Shown piece by piece: positions 1-10,055 of a DNA stretch of 64,000 bases; position 1 is the first letter of the stretch; every line of letters begins with the position of its first letter. The translations under genes were made by a program, and so were the position numbers. The stretch covers positions 270,035-334,034 of the forward strand of contig JAUJYZ010000637.1 of assembly GCA_033675265.1 (NCBI GenBank). Direction: 5' to 3'. Source of the stretch: Actinostola sp. cb2023. Lineage: Eukaryota; Cnidaria; Anthozoa; Actiniaria; Actinostolidae. Below the pieces are notes generated by a model. That model saw only the letters and a program-made list of their open reading frames with translations, was not told the DNA's origin and searched no databases.

Positions 1-70
1 ATGTTGGCTATTGCACATTTAACCACAATCTAAACCCAGACTGAAGAACTTCTAAGCTTTGGCTAATGAC

Positions 71-195
71 GTGTTTACACTTGAGCGCTCTACCAAGCCG
101 TACAAATCAGAAAACTATTGTTTGTTGCGTGGTGACCGCTCAACAAACAATAGTTTTCTGATTTGTACCTTGGTAGAGCGCTCAAGTGTAAACAC
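71..195. repeat. Palindromic inverted-repeat element
   Basis: The left arm starts GTGTTTACACTTGAGCGCTC and is matched in reverse complement by the right arm ending at 195, with only about 20 bases between the arms. It folds back on itself like a small MITE. No clear target duplication is visible, so the class is open. Confidence 0.75.
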
Positions 196-204
196 GGCAT
201 AGGA

Positions 205-342
205 CCCCTTCCACACTAAAACGCTAACCTGCGTTTTCCTCTTGTTTCTGGTAATGAGCTGGTTGTTTTCGATTCCCTTGAGGATATGGAACAATATAAA
301 AACGATGCGTTTTCAAACGGAAATGGAGTAGTGTGGAAGGGG
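205..342. repeat. Short TIR element (MITE-like)
   Basis: CCCCTTCCACACT at 205-217 is repeated in reverse complement at 330-342, and the next 20 or so bases also partly pair (AAACG and CGTTTT segments). The interior has no open frame. It lies 10 bp downstream of the palindrome at 71-195. From 343 to 945 I see no gene or clear repeat. Confidence 0.55.
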
Positions 343-945
343 CGTCAGAACTGAAAGAAGTTGAATATGTAAACAATAATCAGTATATTCGAGGCAGCTG
401 GGTAGATTGTTTATTACTAATCATTAGTTTTACGTACTGGGATATATAGTAGAACAGCAATAAAAAATTAAAAGCAACATAAAAACCCAACTATGATGAA
501 GTGCTGTAGTACTATTGCTGTTAGATATAGATGTTAGAGGATTTATCCCTGTCATGCATGTGCTACAATGGAGTATCATACTTGTACTACACTCAACGGT
601 GCCTATTCTATCACCCCTGTGAGATTGTTTTAAAAATCTATTCAATGTAAACTCAATAGTTGGAGGGTTCAGTATTTTGTGATTTGAACCTTGCGTTTAT
701 GAGTTATATGAATTTAAGATACTTTCTCAGGAGGACTCAGCATCTTTGAACTTGCTTGCAATGCTATTGGTTAGTCATTTGGAGGAAATGTTTGCCAGAT
801 GAGGCGTCATTCAGATAATAATATTCGTGTTTTAAAAGAACTCGCTTAGGAATCGAAGTATATGGATAGTTGGATCTTCTTATTATAAATCTATTAATAC
901 GACTAGTATAGTTATACAGACAATATAGTTTTTGTGTACTACTGG

Positions 946-1208
946 TCAGCTAGTGTGGTTGTGTATGCATGCTATTCTGTGCGAGATGTTTATCTCACAA
1001 ATAAACTTATTTCTGTCGGTGCAGCCTGCTGCTCTCCATGTGTAAACACCTTCCCGTACCTTCACAAACATCGCACAGTCATCATCATCGTCGTTTTGTG
1101 GAATCGACGGTGTATAGGTCAGCGGTGTGCCGTCGGACCACTGAAAAGTTCCTTCCTTTGTGACGTCATTCAGCCCACTCCATACACTACCAACTTGCAA
1201 CTGGCCAT
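946..1208 (-). CDS. C-type lectin domain, C-terminal exon
   Basis: The minus-strand frame encodes the C-terminal half of a C-type lectin-like domain. Family marks are WSGLND, then FQWSDG, then a Cys after an acidic run (DDDDDC), a second Cys (AAGC) and the closing FICE. The usual EPN/QPD sugar-specificity triplet is not obvious; the equivalent place reads PQND, so calcium-dependent sugar binding is uncertain. The exon begins after a clean acceptor (TTTATTTGCAG) at 1209-1210, in phase 1, and runs to a stop at 946. Its 263 bp equal 2 bases plus 87 codons. These domains are usually secreted or on the cell surface. A laminin-G exon lies upstream on the same strand, so both may belong to one gene, though no splice evidence links them. 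Confidence 0.75.
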
Positions 1209-1814
1209 CTGCAAATAAAATCAAAATAGGTCAAGTAAATAAAGTAGACTTGATTTCAACAGGGTAGCCCATTCAGCAACGAGGCTTATATCCATGCAGA
1301 GGGGCCCTGCATGCATAATATATAAAACTTATTCACAATTTCAAATTCTCTTTCTCAGTTCTTATGGTTCATTCTCATTCTGTTGAGCAGCAGTTGGCTA
1401 GATATAACGCTTGGCTGACGAATGAACTATAAGCCTAAGGTCCCGTGGGAACGGCTCCACAGCGGATGTATATATAGTATGAAATCGGTTCCTTCTGCAG
1501 GTACCGGTCACATTGTACGTAATTCAATAGCAACAACAAAAAGACTCCAAGTTATTCAATAGAACGAAGCTAACACAGTGTTAGATATTTCAGTTGATAA
1601 TAGCGCGCGGATCATTTAAATAGTTGCGTAAGTACATGGCGTTATCGTAGTTCGTTGTACTTAATAGGTCCGAGTGTGTTTTGACATATAAAGCTACCGT
1701 TCAGTACTCTGTCTTCTGTCTTATTTAACAACAGAACAATAGGTTTGCGGTACGTGCAGAAAGACGCATGAAATCGCGACGACAATTTCTCGTTCTTGAT
1801 GAATGATAGCGCGT

Positions 1815-2132
1815 TTATGTACTGTTTAATAATGTTCCATACACTTCATTTGTTGTATCCATTCTTGCGTCATTTCTCGTGGAAATACTTGCAGATATCT
1901 CATCCACACTGCTTCCTCCCAATCGCCACTCAGTGACTGAATTTTTAAGGCCATCAAGTTTGGCCGGGTTTGACTGTTTGGTCGCCACTAAATTTCCATC
2001 CCAGAACATCTGTGCTACTTTGGTGTCGCGGTTCCACGTGACAGCCACATGCACCCAGCGGTTTAGCGGAAAACTACAAAACCCAACAAAGCAAACTTCA
2101 ACTTGATATGCCCTACCCTTCAGTCTATCAGC
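1815..2132 (-). CDS. Laminin-G/pentraxin-like domain exon
   Basis: From an acceptor (TTCATTCTTAG) at 2133-2134 a phase-0 exon reads to a stop at 1815. It contains the laminin-G or concanavalin-like core NRWVHVAVTWN, then MFWDGNLVA and EWRLGGSS, which are the central beta strands of such domains. I did not use the downstream GTG as a start, because the frame is open back to the splice site. The end may be earlier than 1815 if a donor is used (for example near GCAAGTATTT). Laminin-G and C-type lectin domains are often combined in invertebrate adhesion or receptor proteins. The lectin exon at 946-1208 lies about 600 bp further on in the same direction. The N-terminal exons were not found. Confidence 0.65.
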   Translation of the reverse strand, partial: ADRLKGRAYQVEVCFVGFCSFPLNRWVHVAVTWNRDTKVAQMFWDGNLVATKQSNPAKLDGLKNSVTEWRLGGSSVDEISASISTRNDARMDTTNEVYGTLLNST

Positions 2133-2215
2133 CTAAGAATGAAAGGGTACAACGCAATATCGTTGACAGACCCTTAACCTTCTTATTATTCTTAACTAAT
2201 TAATAGAAGATGTCT

Positions 2216-2893
2216 TTGGGGGAGGAGAACCCGGGTATTTGCTTGGATATGTCAATGAAAGTAAAGGGATCCATATAAGCTCTATTATGTGTACAAGCAA
2301 GTATTAGTATGGGGAAGGAGAACCCGGGTATTTGCTTGGATATGTCAATGAAAGTAAAGGGATCCATATAAGCTCTATTATGTGTACAAGCAAGTATTAG
2401 TATGGGGAAGGAGAACCCGGGTATTTGCTTGGATATGTCAATGAAAGTAAAGGGATCCATATAAGCTCTATTATGTGTACAAGCAAGTATTAGTAAGGAG
2501 AACCCGGGTATTTGCTTGGATATGTCAATGAAAGTAAAGGGATCCATATAAGCTCTATTATGTGTACAAGCAAGTATTAGTATGGGGAAGGAGAACCCGG
2601 GTATTTGCTTGGATATGTCAATGAAAGTAAAGGGATCCATATTTAAGCTCTATTATGTGTACAAGCAAGTATTATTTGCTTGGATATGTCAATGAAAGTA
2701 AAGGGATCCATATTTAAGCTCTATTATGTGTACAAGCAAGTATTAGTATGGGGAAGGAGAACCCGGGTATTTGCTTGGATATGTCAATGAAAGTAAAGGG
2801 ATCCATATAAGCTCTATTATGTGTACAAGCAAGTATTAGTATGGCGGGAAGGAGAACCCGGGTATGTGCTTGGATATGTCAATGAAAGTAAAC
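2216..2893. repeat. 93-bp minisatellite
   Basis: About seven and a half units of roughly 93 bp. Each contains GGAGAACCCGGGTATTTGC and GGGATCCATATAAGCTC. Some units are shortened, and one begins in mid-unit near 2672. Because 93 is a multiple of three, the minus strand reads as a repeating 31-residue peptide, but this is array periodicity rather than a gene. The last unit is diverged. Confidence 0.9.
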
Positions 2894-4160
2894 GTCTCCA
2901 TACATTCCCTATTAAGTACGAGCAAGTATGGTCTGTTCTTTTAAAGCGCGAAGCTCTCAACTATATGACGGCCCTCGCCATCCTCCAATTAGCAGTTAAA
3001 ACAAAGCTGATAGGATAATGGCGAAATTAAAATAACATACGAAAACATGTGAATACATAATTATAGGTGGTCATACATTTGCGCTTCCTGCTGTAATTCG
3101 CTTACATGTTGGATTATTGCTACTTTAATCTTCAGATAAATTCCTCCTTAGTTTCCAAATTGAGGTAATTCGCAGGCGCCTTGGGGAACAAATGTTGTCC
3201 TTATACATTAGGAGGATAGAGACCACCTTCGAATATGTTCATCGACATCGACCAATCCGCAGCGCCAGTGAAATCATCGTTAATCAGGCTAACGTCATTT
3301 GCCAACTGACCCCCAATATTTACCCACAATGCAATGGTAAAATCTTTGTCCATCCAGGGAGTAGGTTCCCTTTAAATCATTTACGGTTTATTAAAACAAA
3401 GCCCAGTTTTTGTGAAACAATTTGTAAACACCAATAATTGTTGTTGAATGGTAGGTCACGTATGGTTAGGGGCATGAATGATGCTGATCGAGTAGGGCGT
3501 TTATCCAACATGGCTGCCATTTTCTAAAATTGTTTTGCCAAGATTACAGGAAAAAATACTAGGGAAGATATCTGTTTCAGTCCAGTCACACTAAATGTTC
3601 AGCGGTTTGTCGTACTTTTGCGGAATTCATCAGAATTCATCATTATATATAATGGTCTCTACATCAGAATTATCGTACTTTCTCGATTAAACGCCCAAAC
3701 CTGACTAAACGCCGAATAGACGCCGAATAAACCCCGGCCCAGCTGCGTTTAATAATAATAATAATAATAAAATGTTTCTTAATCGAGTCCGGTGTTAATT
3801 CGGAGGCCGGCGGTTAATGGAGGAAATGAGGTGTTGTGCAAATGTACAATTTGACTAGCGAGAGATGGTGCAACTCTAACTCTGGATCCACGGACTCCCG
3901 GACTCCCGGACTCCCGACCTACATCCCACATCGGGAAATGTGGTTTTCTCCAACCTAAAACTCTGATACGGCTTTAGGAAATAGCCTCGTGCTGTTCGCG
4001 TACTAGTCACAAATAAAAAATATAACTGGAGCTCGGAAACAATAAATAATAAATGGCCGTTGAATAGAACATCTGCGTGGTTTCGTTAATACAGTGAATA
4101 TAGTTGTAATTAGCTACTGTATCTTTCTGTTTTTTTCCCTATGGTGATTTCAGTGAACTG
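2894..4160. other. No gene seen; simple repeats
   Basis: No convincing exon. It holds a short TAA microsatellite near 3750-3772 and a three-copy 10-bp repeat (GGACTCCCGG) near 3893-3925. Confidence 0.5.
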
Positions 4161-4365
4161 CAGGGCCGTATACACAGCACAGGGGCAGGAGGGGGGCAGG
4201 AGGGGGGCAGGAGGGGGGCAGGAGGGGGCAGTTGCCCCCCTAGCAAAGCGAAAATGATATCAAAAATTAAAAGAACAGTACTGTATTTATTTATTTTTGT
4301 TGCTGTTAAATACCTCCCCCCCCCCCCCCCCTCCCCCATTGAATTTTGGGTTATGTACGGCCCTG
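4161..4365. mobile_element. hAT-like MITE
   Basis: The termini CAGGGCCGTA and TACGGCCCTG are inverted copies, and CAGGG fits the start of hAT ends. The interior has four copies of a GGCAGGAGGGG repeat, a GGGGGCAGTTGCCCCCC hairpin and a poly-C run. The flanking octamers do not match well, so the target duplication has decayed or the boundaries are slightly off. Confidence 0.55.
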
Positions 4366-4388
4366 CTGAAGTCGACTTTATTTATGTA

Positions 4389-4677
4389 CACCTATTCCAA
4401 ATATCGTTGTCCGGGCCGAAAGCAACAAGCAAGAAGCTGACGACCGCAAAGGACTTTGGGAATCTCCTAATTAATTAATTTATCCGTGGTACTTGAGAAG
4501 TTATCCCTACGAGTGTTGAATAGCAATCATTTGGAACTATTCGGCCATTTGAAAATGCATGTTGTTAAAATGTTTACGGATGAATAAAATGAATAAGGAG
4601 AAAGTCCCAAAGTCCTTTGCGGTCGTCAGCTTCTTGCTTGTTGCTTTCGGCGGGGACAACAATTTTTGGAATAGGTG
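4389..4677. mobile_element. 289-bp MITE with TA target site
   Basis: Long inverted arms begin CACCTATTCCAAA and pair over about 75 bp (4389-4465 with 4600-4677). TA lies directly outside both ends (4387-4388 and 4678-4679), as in Tc1/mariner-type insertion. No coding capacity. Confidence 0.8.
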
Positions 4678-4859
4678 TATATTGATTGATTTAGCAGTGT
4701 GGATGTATCTTTCTTGATATTTATATGCTTACAGTGCGACTACACCAACCCCAAGGCCACCCAAACAAATATTCATACAAATTATCCAATCATGATTGAA
4801 AATCATGCACAAATTTTTAAATTTCGCTTTAAAAGCATATATTTTACATTATATGTGTA

Positions 4860-6045
4860 TATATATGATCAAGAGTGAACAAGAAACAGTTTGCTTATAC
4901 TGCGGAGATGTTCGGCAAAACGTTCTCTTATATACTTCTACCAGTTTCCCAGATGTAGAGCTGGGGGGCATCGACAGCATGATAAAGCATATATTACGTT
5001 AATCAGTCTTACACGTAAAGTTCTCGCGAATGGTGTACGTCATCTTAGGGGCACGCACCTCAGTATCAGGTGTTATGTACTCACAGGTGTGGCATCTTGG
5101 ATGTCTGCAAGCATTTGAACCAGCTTGCGAAGTGACGCAACCTTCGGTTGTGTGGACGAGGGTATCACGTAGACTTTGGTCGCGTCTGTAAGCGACAACA
5201 GGTGGATTTTCAAAGATCACCTTGGTTAAAGGGTCGTTGGATAAAATGGTGAAGTTTTCCAAAAGAATACGTTTAATGATGGTCGTCAAAGGATGGTACG
5301 TGAGGACCACTCTCTCTTGCGTTTCGTTGTTTACTGACTCCCTGGGAACCAGAGCATCCCGTCTATCGATTGACATGATGTTCCGTAGATCATCATCTAA
5401 GGATGACGACAGGTAACCACGGTGTACGAAGAAGGTTTTCATTTCAGTAGATCTGGCCAAGAAGTCGTTGTTGTCAGAGCAGAGTCGGCGCGCGTAGAAA
5501 CTGGCTGTATGGAATGCTGCGCTTGCATGCAATGGCTAGGGTGTGAAGAGTTGCAGTGAAGGTAGTTGTGGGTGGCTGTTTCCTTGTAGACGACTGAAGT
5601 TTGTAGCCTGTCATGGTCTATGCGTAGAGTGATGTCAAGAAATGGTAACTCTCATTCTGTTATGGCGTACGTAAATTGAAGGACTGGGTTAAAGTTAGAG
5701 ACAAAGTCAATAAATCCTTCCAGCTCCTCTCGGTTACACGATGCCGCTCCAACTACGTCGTCAATATATCGCCTGTATAGTTGGGGTACAAATCCGGTAT
5801 ATTGACGAAATACTTGATCTTCAAAGTAGCCCACATACAGACATGCATAATTCGGTCCCATTTTGGTAGCCATGCATGGCAACTCCTCCAGTCTGATGAT
5901 AAATTTGACCATTGAATGAAAAGGCATTAAGGGTTAGAAAAGCTCTGCCAGCCGCGTAAGGGTATGAGTGGGAGGTTCCTTCACTGGGCGTTGATCCAAA
6001 ATGTAGTATGAAGACGCTATGCCCGAAACGTCTGTTAAAATACAA
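4860..6045 (-). pseudogene. Penelope-like retroelement remnant (RT and GIY-YIG)
   Basis: Minus-strand frames fit a Penelope-like element. From 6045 downward come FSFNGQIYHQ, then TKMGPNYACLYVGYFE, then RRYIDDVV with the catalytic Asp pair of the reverse transcriptase (about 5740-5760). A linker and a Cys-His segment (CRHPRCHTCEY, about 5070-5105) follow, and then a frame with ETGRSIRERFAEHLR that fits the GIY-YIG endonuclease found C-terminal to the RT in this class. The element is dead: there is a frame change near 5870, an in-frame TGA at 5652-5654, another shift near 5530 and a stop at 4999. The 5' part of the RT and both ends are missing or unrecognised. The plus-strand sequence near 6000-6030 (GACGCTATGCCCGAAACGTC) resembles Penelope-type flank sequence in the opposite orientation. 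Confidence 0.75.
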
Positions 6046-6678
6046 TTGACACTTTGAAGAAATTTGTTACCATTGTTTTATCTACAATAGATAATGCTGC
6101 CTTCAAATCATTTAGTTTATTGTCGAGTTGTTGTTGAACATTGTTTTACCAAATATTTTCGGAACGAATATTTTGTACCCTCTCCAAAATCGCGTAGCGA
6201 GGTAAACAATGTCAGCAGAAACACACTTCATTCCTTTAAGAATCGCTGGAGTATACAAATCTATTTAATTATAAACCTTTGTAAGTTCGTTCACAAGTAT
6301 TAGGCTTGGGGTTCCTGTGGTACCCTCGTAATAGTCCTATGTTACCTTTCCACCCAAAAACATTTGCTTCCGATATACTGAAGTACATGTAGGTGCATGC
6401 CATTCAATTTGCTTGATTTCATTAGACGTCAATTCCGGTCTCGTGAGGAATTTTCATCAGCTGAATTGCACCGGCCTTTTCAATAGAATACCCTCTGCTT
6501 GATAGTTCAGTTCAGTTCAGTTCTTTATGCACATGGAGGGCAGTATATACAACACAGGGGCAGGAGGGGACAGTAGCACATGGAGGGCAGTGTTTGCCTG
6601 TCATTTGAAGCCAAATAATCAGGTCAAGGACTTAAAATAGCTGATTGAAACCAAGCAAAACCCAAACTCTTCCCGGGC
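6046..6678. other. No gene seen
   Basis: Non-coding. Near 6508-6590 a GTTCA microsatellite and two copies of CACATGGAGGGCAGT flank a piece resembling the interior of the MITE at 4161-4365 (ACACAGGGGCAGGAGGGG). Confidence 0.4.
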
Positions 6679-6895
6679 TTATATCGTCACTGTTATTTGT
6701 TCATATATTCTCGAGCTGCCTTTATAATACAGGTAGCGGATGAGCAAAGGAGTAAACACGAAGTATCCAGTGAAATTCCCAAGTATAATTGCTACAAACA
6801 GCCAAGCGTTGTATGTCATTGCTATAAGCATCAGAGAGTACCCTAACAGCATCTCAGTCATAGATAGCACTGTACTCATGCCATGGAAACGAAAT
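6679..6895 (-). CDS. CTR/SLC31 copper transporter, last exon (TM2-TM3)
   Basis: This exon encodes the second and third membrane helices of a CTR-type copper transporter. The family signatures are the MxxxM of helix 2 (LMLIAMTYN) and the GxxxG of helix 3 (GNFTGYF). CTR proteins form trimers that pass Cu(I) across membranes, and the paired Met residues line the pore. The exon starts after an acceptor (TTTTTTCCAACAG) at 6896-6897 and ends at a stop at 6679 after a short polar tail (EQITVTI). It enters in phase 2. The upstream exon at 7923-8049 ends in the matching phase with AG, which joins the first A here to make an Arg codon, so the splice is well supported. Whether it is nearer to CTR1 or CTR2 cannot be told without the N-terminus. 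Confidence 0.88.
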
Positions 6896-7626
6896 CTGTT
6901 GGAAAAAGGCAGAGTGGAAAGACGATTAGATAGTTGTAACGATATACAGTACTGAAACAATGCCGGCTACCCTGGATCGCTACGTTAAAGTATTCGAAGA
7001 CTCCGGCGCATCTCATGAACAAATCAGTTTTGATTAAAAAGAACTGTTTATTTATTAAAGTGTCAACCAATGTATTTTAGAGCTTGCGCACTAATTGAGA
7101 GACACTGTATGTATCTCACGCAACCTTCCATCTAAGATGGCGGCGTAGTAACGGTTGCTATGCAAGACACGTCGTTATGTAAAATTTATGGTTACAAATA
7201 AAGCGTTGTTAGTGTTGTTGGGTAATGTGCAAACCACAGCAACGAGCCTCGCAATAGTAAGCAGGCAAGTGCCAGCAAAGCTGCCGCATATCTACAGGTA
7301 GCCATGGCAATGAATTAGCAATACCCTAATCCCCCTCTAGCTTTATGCAGCTAATGGGCAACACCGCTGGCCAGCAATGATCAAGAATCTATCCCTAGGC
7401 TCCCTCTAGATAAAATAATGGGCAACACCGCTGGCCACTAGTCACCAGTGGGGAGGGTAACTGTGGGGGTTTGCCAAGTCATATATATCTATATCATTGT
7501 ACACCAAATTGCGTAATCGTTGTCAGGTTTCAAAAATACGAGAACATTGATTCTATATCTGTATGTAATGTGGCTTAAGATTTAAAAATGACATGTTTAG
7601 TTGTGTGTATTTGCAATTGATATATC

Positions 7627-7627
<1 letters not shown>

Positions 7628-7695
<68 letters not shown>

Positions 7696-7720
7696 CATTA
7701 TTATTATTATTATTATTATT
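7628..7720. repeat. ATT microsatellite in the CTR intron
   Basis: About 30 tandem ATT triplets with one ATC interruption. A short GATGAT run follows at about 7772-7795. Both lie in the intron between the two CTR exons. Confidence 0.95.
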
Positions 7721-7922
7721 TGATCATATATCCATATGCGAATTTGCGCCATAAAAATATTAAATTATTATTATGATGATGATGATGATGATAATGATAT
7801 TTATGGAATGATTTCCCAGAAATCTTTGCGGTCTTAGCTTCTATGATTTCCAAGCAGACAACGATGTTGCAACTGCGGGTGTACAGCTGCCGTTTCAATG
7901 AATGTTGTCGGCACAATGATAC

Positions 7923-8049
7923 CTGGTAGGTGCACTGATAACGTTCCTCTCGGTCTGCGAAGCGTTATGCGTTCTGTACATGCTGTAAAACTTGAGACAC
8001 TCGCTGAGTAGTGCCAAGGCATACACAGCCACGAAAGACCCAATTAGTC
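7923..8049 (-). CDS. CTR/SLC31 copper transporter, TM1 exon
   Basis: The exon reads GLIGSFVAVYALALLSECLK, then a short loop. This matches the first helix of CTR transporters, where an Ala/Leu-rich helix ends in E-x-LK. The acceptor AG is at 8050-8051 and the donor is GTATCA from 7922 downward. The length of 127 bp equals 2 bases, 41 codons and 2 bases. The two-base ends fit the next exon at 6679-6895, giving one continuous frame over a 1-kb intron. The Met-rich extracellular N-terminus must be in an exon above 8051. I did not find it, and the 36-bp minisatellite and MULE-like element lie in that direction. Confidence 0.85.
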
Positions 8050-8299
8050 CTCCAGAAAAAACAGAGAATCATAAAATTAGCCAAAAGTAAAAAATATATA
8101 TTCTGAGGTTATTATTCAACTGAATGCGCGCGTCTTTTTTTGATGGAATTGCTGTGTGGGGGAGGGGGTGGGGGTAGTTAGGGTGGCGGCTGGGGGGATG
8201 GCAGGGGGGGGGGGTGGCATCCTTGCAGAATATTGTAGTTACGCGATTAGAAGTCTGCACGTAGGCGGTTCCGTGAGGATTCCGCGCGAGAATTGATTA

Positions 8300-8485
8300 C
8301 ACAGGGAGTCCAATATATTTTCGCGCGCTCTCTATCACAGGGAGCCCAATATATTATCGCGCGCTCTCTACCACAGGGAGCCCAATATATTATCGCGCGC
8401 TCTCTACCACAGGGAGCCCAATATATTATCGCGCGCTCTCTACCACAGGGAGCCCAATATATTATCGCGTGCTCTCTACCACAGG
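8300..8485. repeat. 36-bp minisatellite, left part
   Basis: Five units of 36 bp, each starting CACAGGGAGCCCAATATATT and ending in GCGCGCTCTCTAC. The array is interrupted at 8486 by a mobile element and resumes at 9966. The first 14 bases equal the end of the foldback element at 38184. Confidence 0.93.
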
Positions 8486-9965
8486 CATGCTCGAGGATCC
8501 AGCGGTTTTTGTCCGCGCTCCGAAGTCACCGGCCGAAACAACCCGCTGGATAAATTACCTACTAGTACGAGTTCTGGGGCGTGATACGCTCTCAAGCGGA
8601 TTTAGTATAGCTCGCATTTCAGACCCTAAAGAAATGTCAAAAATGAAGTGATAACTGAAGTCCAGATTGTTCATAATGATATATACGCTGAAAACTCTGT
8701 ATTCCGTACTCGTGGTGCGTATTCTTTCAGTTGGCGGTACTTGTAGCTTCAAATCGTTTCTGGCCTCCCAATTCAAACAACACATTTACCAGCGCTAAGG
8801 ATCGGATATTTACTAGCAAAAATATCAAGCTTTTGCCATATCCTGTCGGTAGCTATGCATAGGGCTGTCCACAAGTTGCTCGGCAACTTTTGCGCAACTT
8901 TTCCGATTTCGGGCAACTTTTTTTCTTTCGAGCAATTTTTTTTCTTTCGAGCAACTTCTTTCTTTCTTAAACATTTCCACAAATTAAATCAAATTAAACA
9001 GGCTAATTAAGTACTAATATTGGTTTATTTCGCTTTACGGGTCATAATACAGTTTGTAAACAGCATGCAGTGTTCAGGACTGGGTTAGTGGGCTGCCTGT
9101 GGTTATTTGAAAAGGCGATTCAGGTGGTCAGCGGTTACTTTACCAAAATTAAAAATGGTGGACAAAAATGGCAACAAGCGAAATGCAAAAAAAAAAGAGC
9201 CTTCATTTGATAAGCAGCATAGAGCTTTCAGCTGCTTTTTTAATTAGCTGCAAAGAGAGAGCCTTTACACTTACACAAGTGATTTTCAGATAAATATTAT
9301 TAATATAGCCATAAGATTGATCATGTAAACTAACATTGGCTGCACTGAGTTGCCAAGAAAATGTTGTAAATTCCTCAGTGATAACAAGCTAAAAGGCTAT
9401 ATGAAAAAATCAGAAAAACGGTTAGAAATATTCCTTTGATTGGGTAATTAGCATCTTATTATAGTAAATACGAAAAGCAACATTGTAGCAACTTTAAGAT
9501 TTTGGAGCAACTTTTGAGCAAATTTTAGAGTTTTGGAGCAACTTTTGAGCAACTTTCCGAGATATTTTGAGCATCTTTTTTAACAATTTGGAGCAATTTG
9601 TGGACAGCCCTAGCTGTGCAAATACATATCATCCTTTTTTTTTAAACGATAATTAAACGCTTCGAGAACCGTCCATGAACTGTTCTGCCCGGCTTTAGGA
9701 AATCGATCCCGGGGAAAAACTAGAGTACGTGATCGATCGCATCACGCAAATGCATTTCTTTAAAACATCCGTCAACATGGACGCTATCTTTGAAAATTAT
9801 GGTCGAGTTTTGATTGGCCCTCTTTTTTACTCTCAAAAAGAGGGCCAATCAAAATCAAGATTCGTATCACGCCACAGAACTCGTAATAGCAGGTAATTTA
9901 TCCAGCGGGTTGTTTCGGCCGGTGACTTCGGAGCGCGGACAAAAACCGCTGGATCCTCGAGCATG
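8486..9965. mobile_element. MULE-like non-autonomous element, 9-bp TSD
   Basis: Inverted termini of about 105 bp begin CATGCTCGAGGATCC and differ at only a few places. The 9-bp TACCACAGG lies on both sides (8477-8485 and 9966-9974), and this target is part of the 36-bp minisatellite unit. A 9-bp duplication with long inverted termini is typical of Mutator-like elements. It encodes no transposase. A hAT-like MITE sits inside it. Confidence 0.85.
8860..9612. mobile_element. hAT-like MITE nested in the MULE-like element
   Basis: The ends are TAGGGCTGTCCAC and its inverse GTGGACAGCCCTA, fitting the hAT terminal rule. The octamers GCTATGCA (8852-8859) and GCTGTGCA (9613-9620) flank it with one mismatch, as expected for an 8-bp target duplication. 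Both subterminal regions are rich in a GAGCAACTTTT motif in opposite orientations. No open frame. Confidence 0.85.
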
Positions 9966-10055
9966 TACCACAGGGAGCCCAATATATTATCGCGCGCTCT
10001 CTACCACAGGGAGCCCAATATATTATCGCGCGCTCTCTACCACAGGCAGCCCATG
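9966..10055. repeat. 36-bp minisatellite, right part
   Basis: Two further units in the same orientation as 8300-8485, ending in a diverged CACAGGCAGCCC. It begins with the copy of the target duplication. Confidence 0.9.

Noticed and set aside
934..1218. 94-codon plus-strand ORF
   Set aside because: Shadow of the C-type lectin exon on the minus strand.
2200..2640. Minus-strand ORF of five 31-residue repeats
   Set aside because: The 93-bp array keeps frame by length alone; several units lose the period and no flanking coding sequence joins it.
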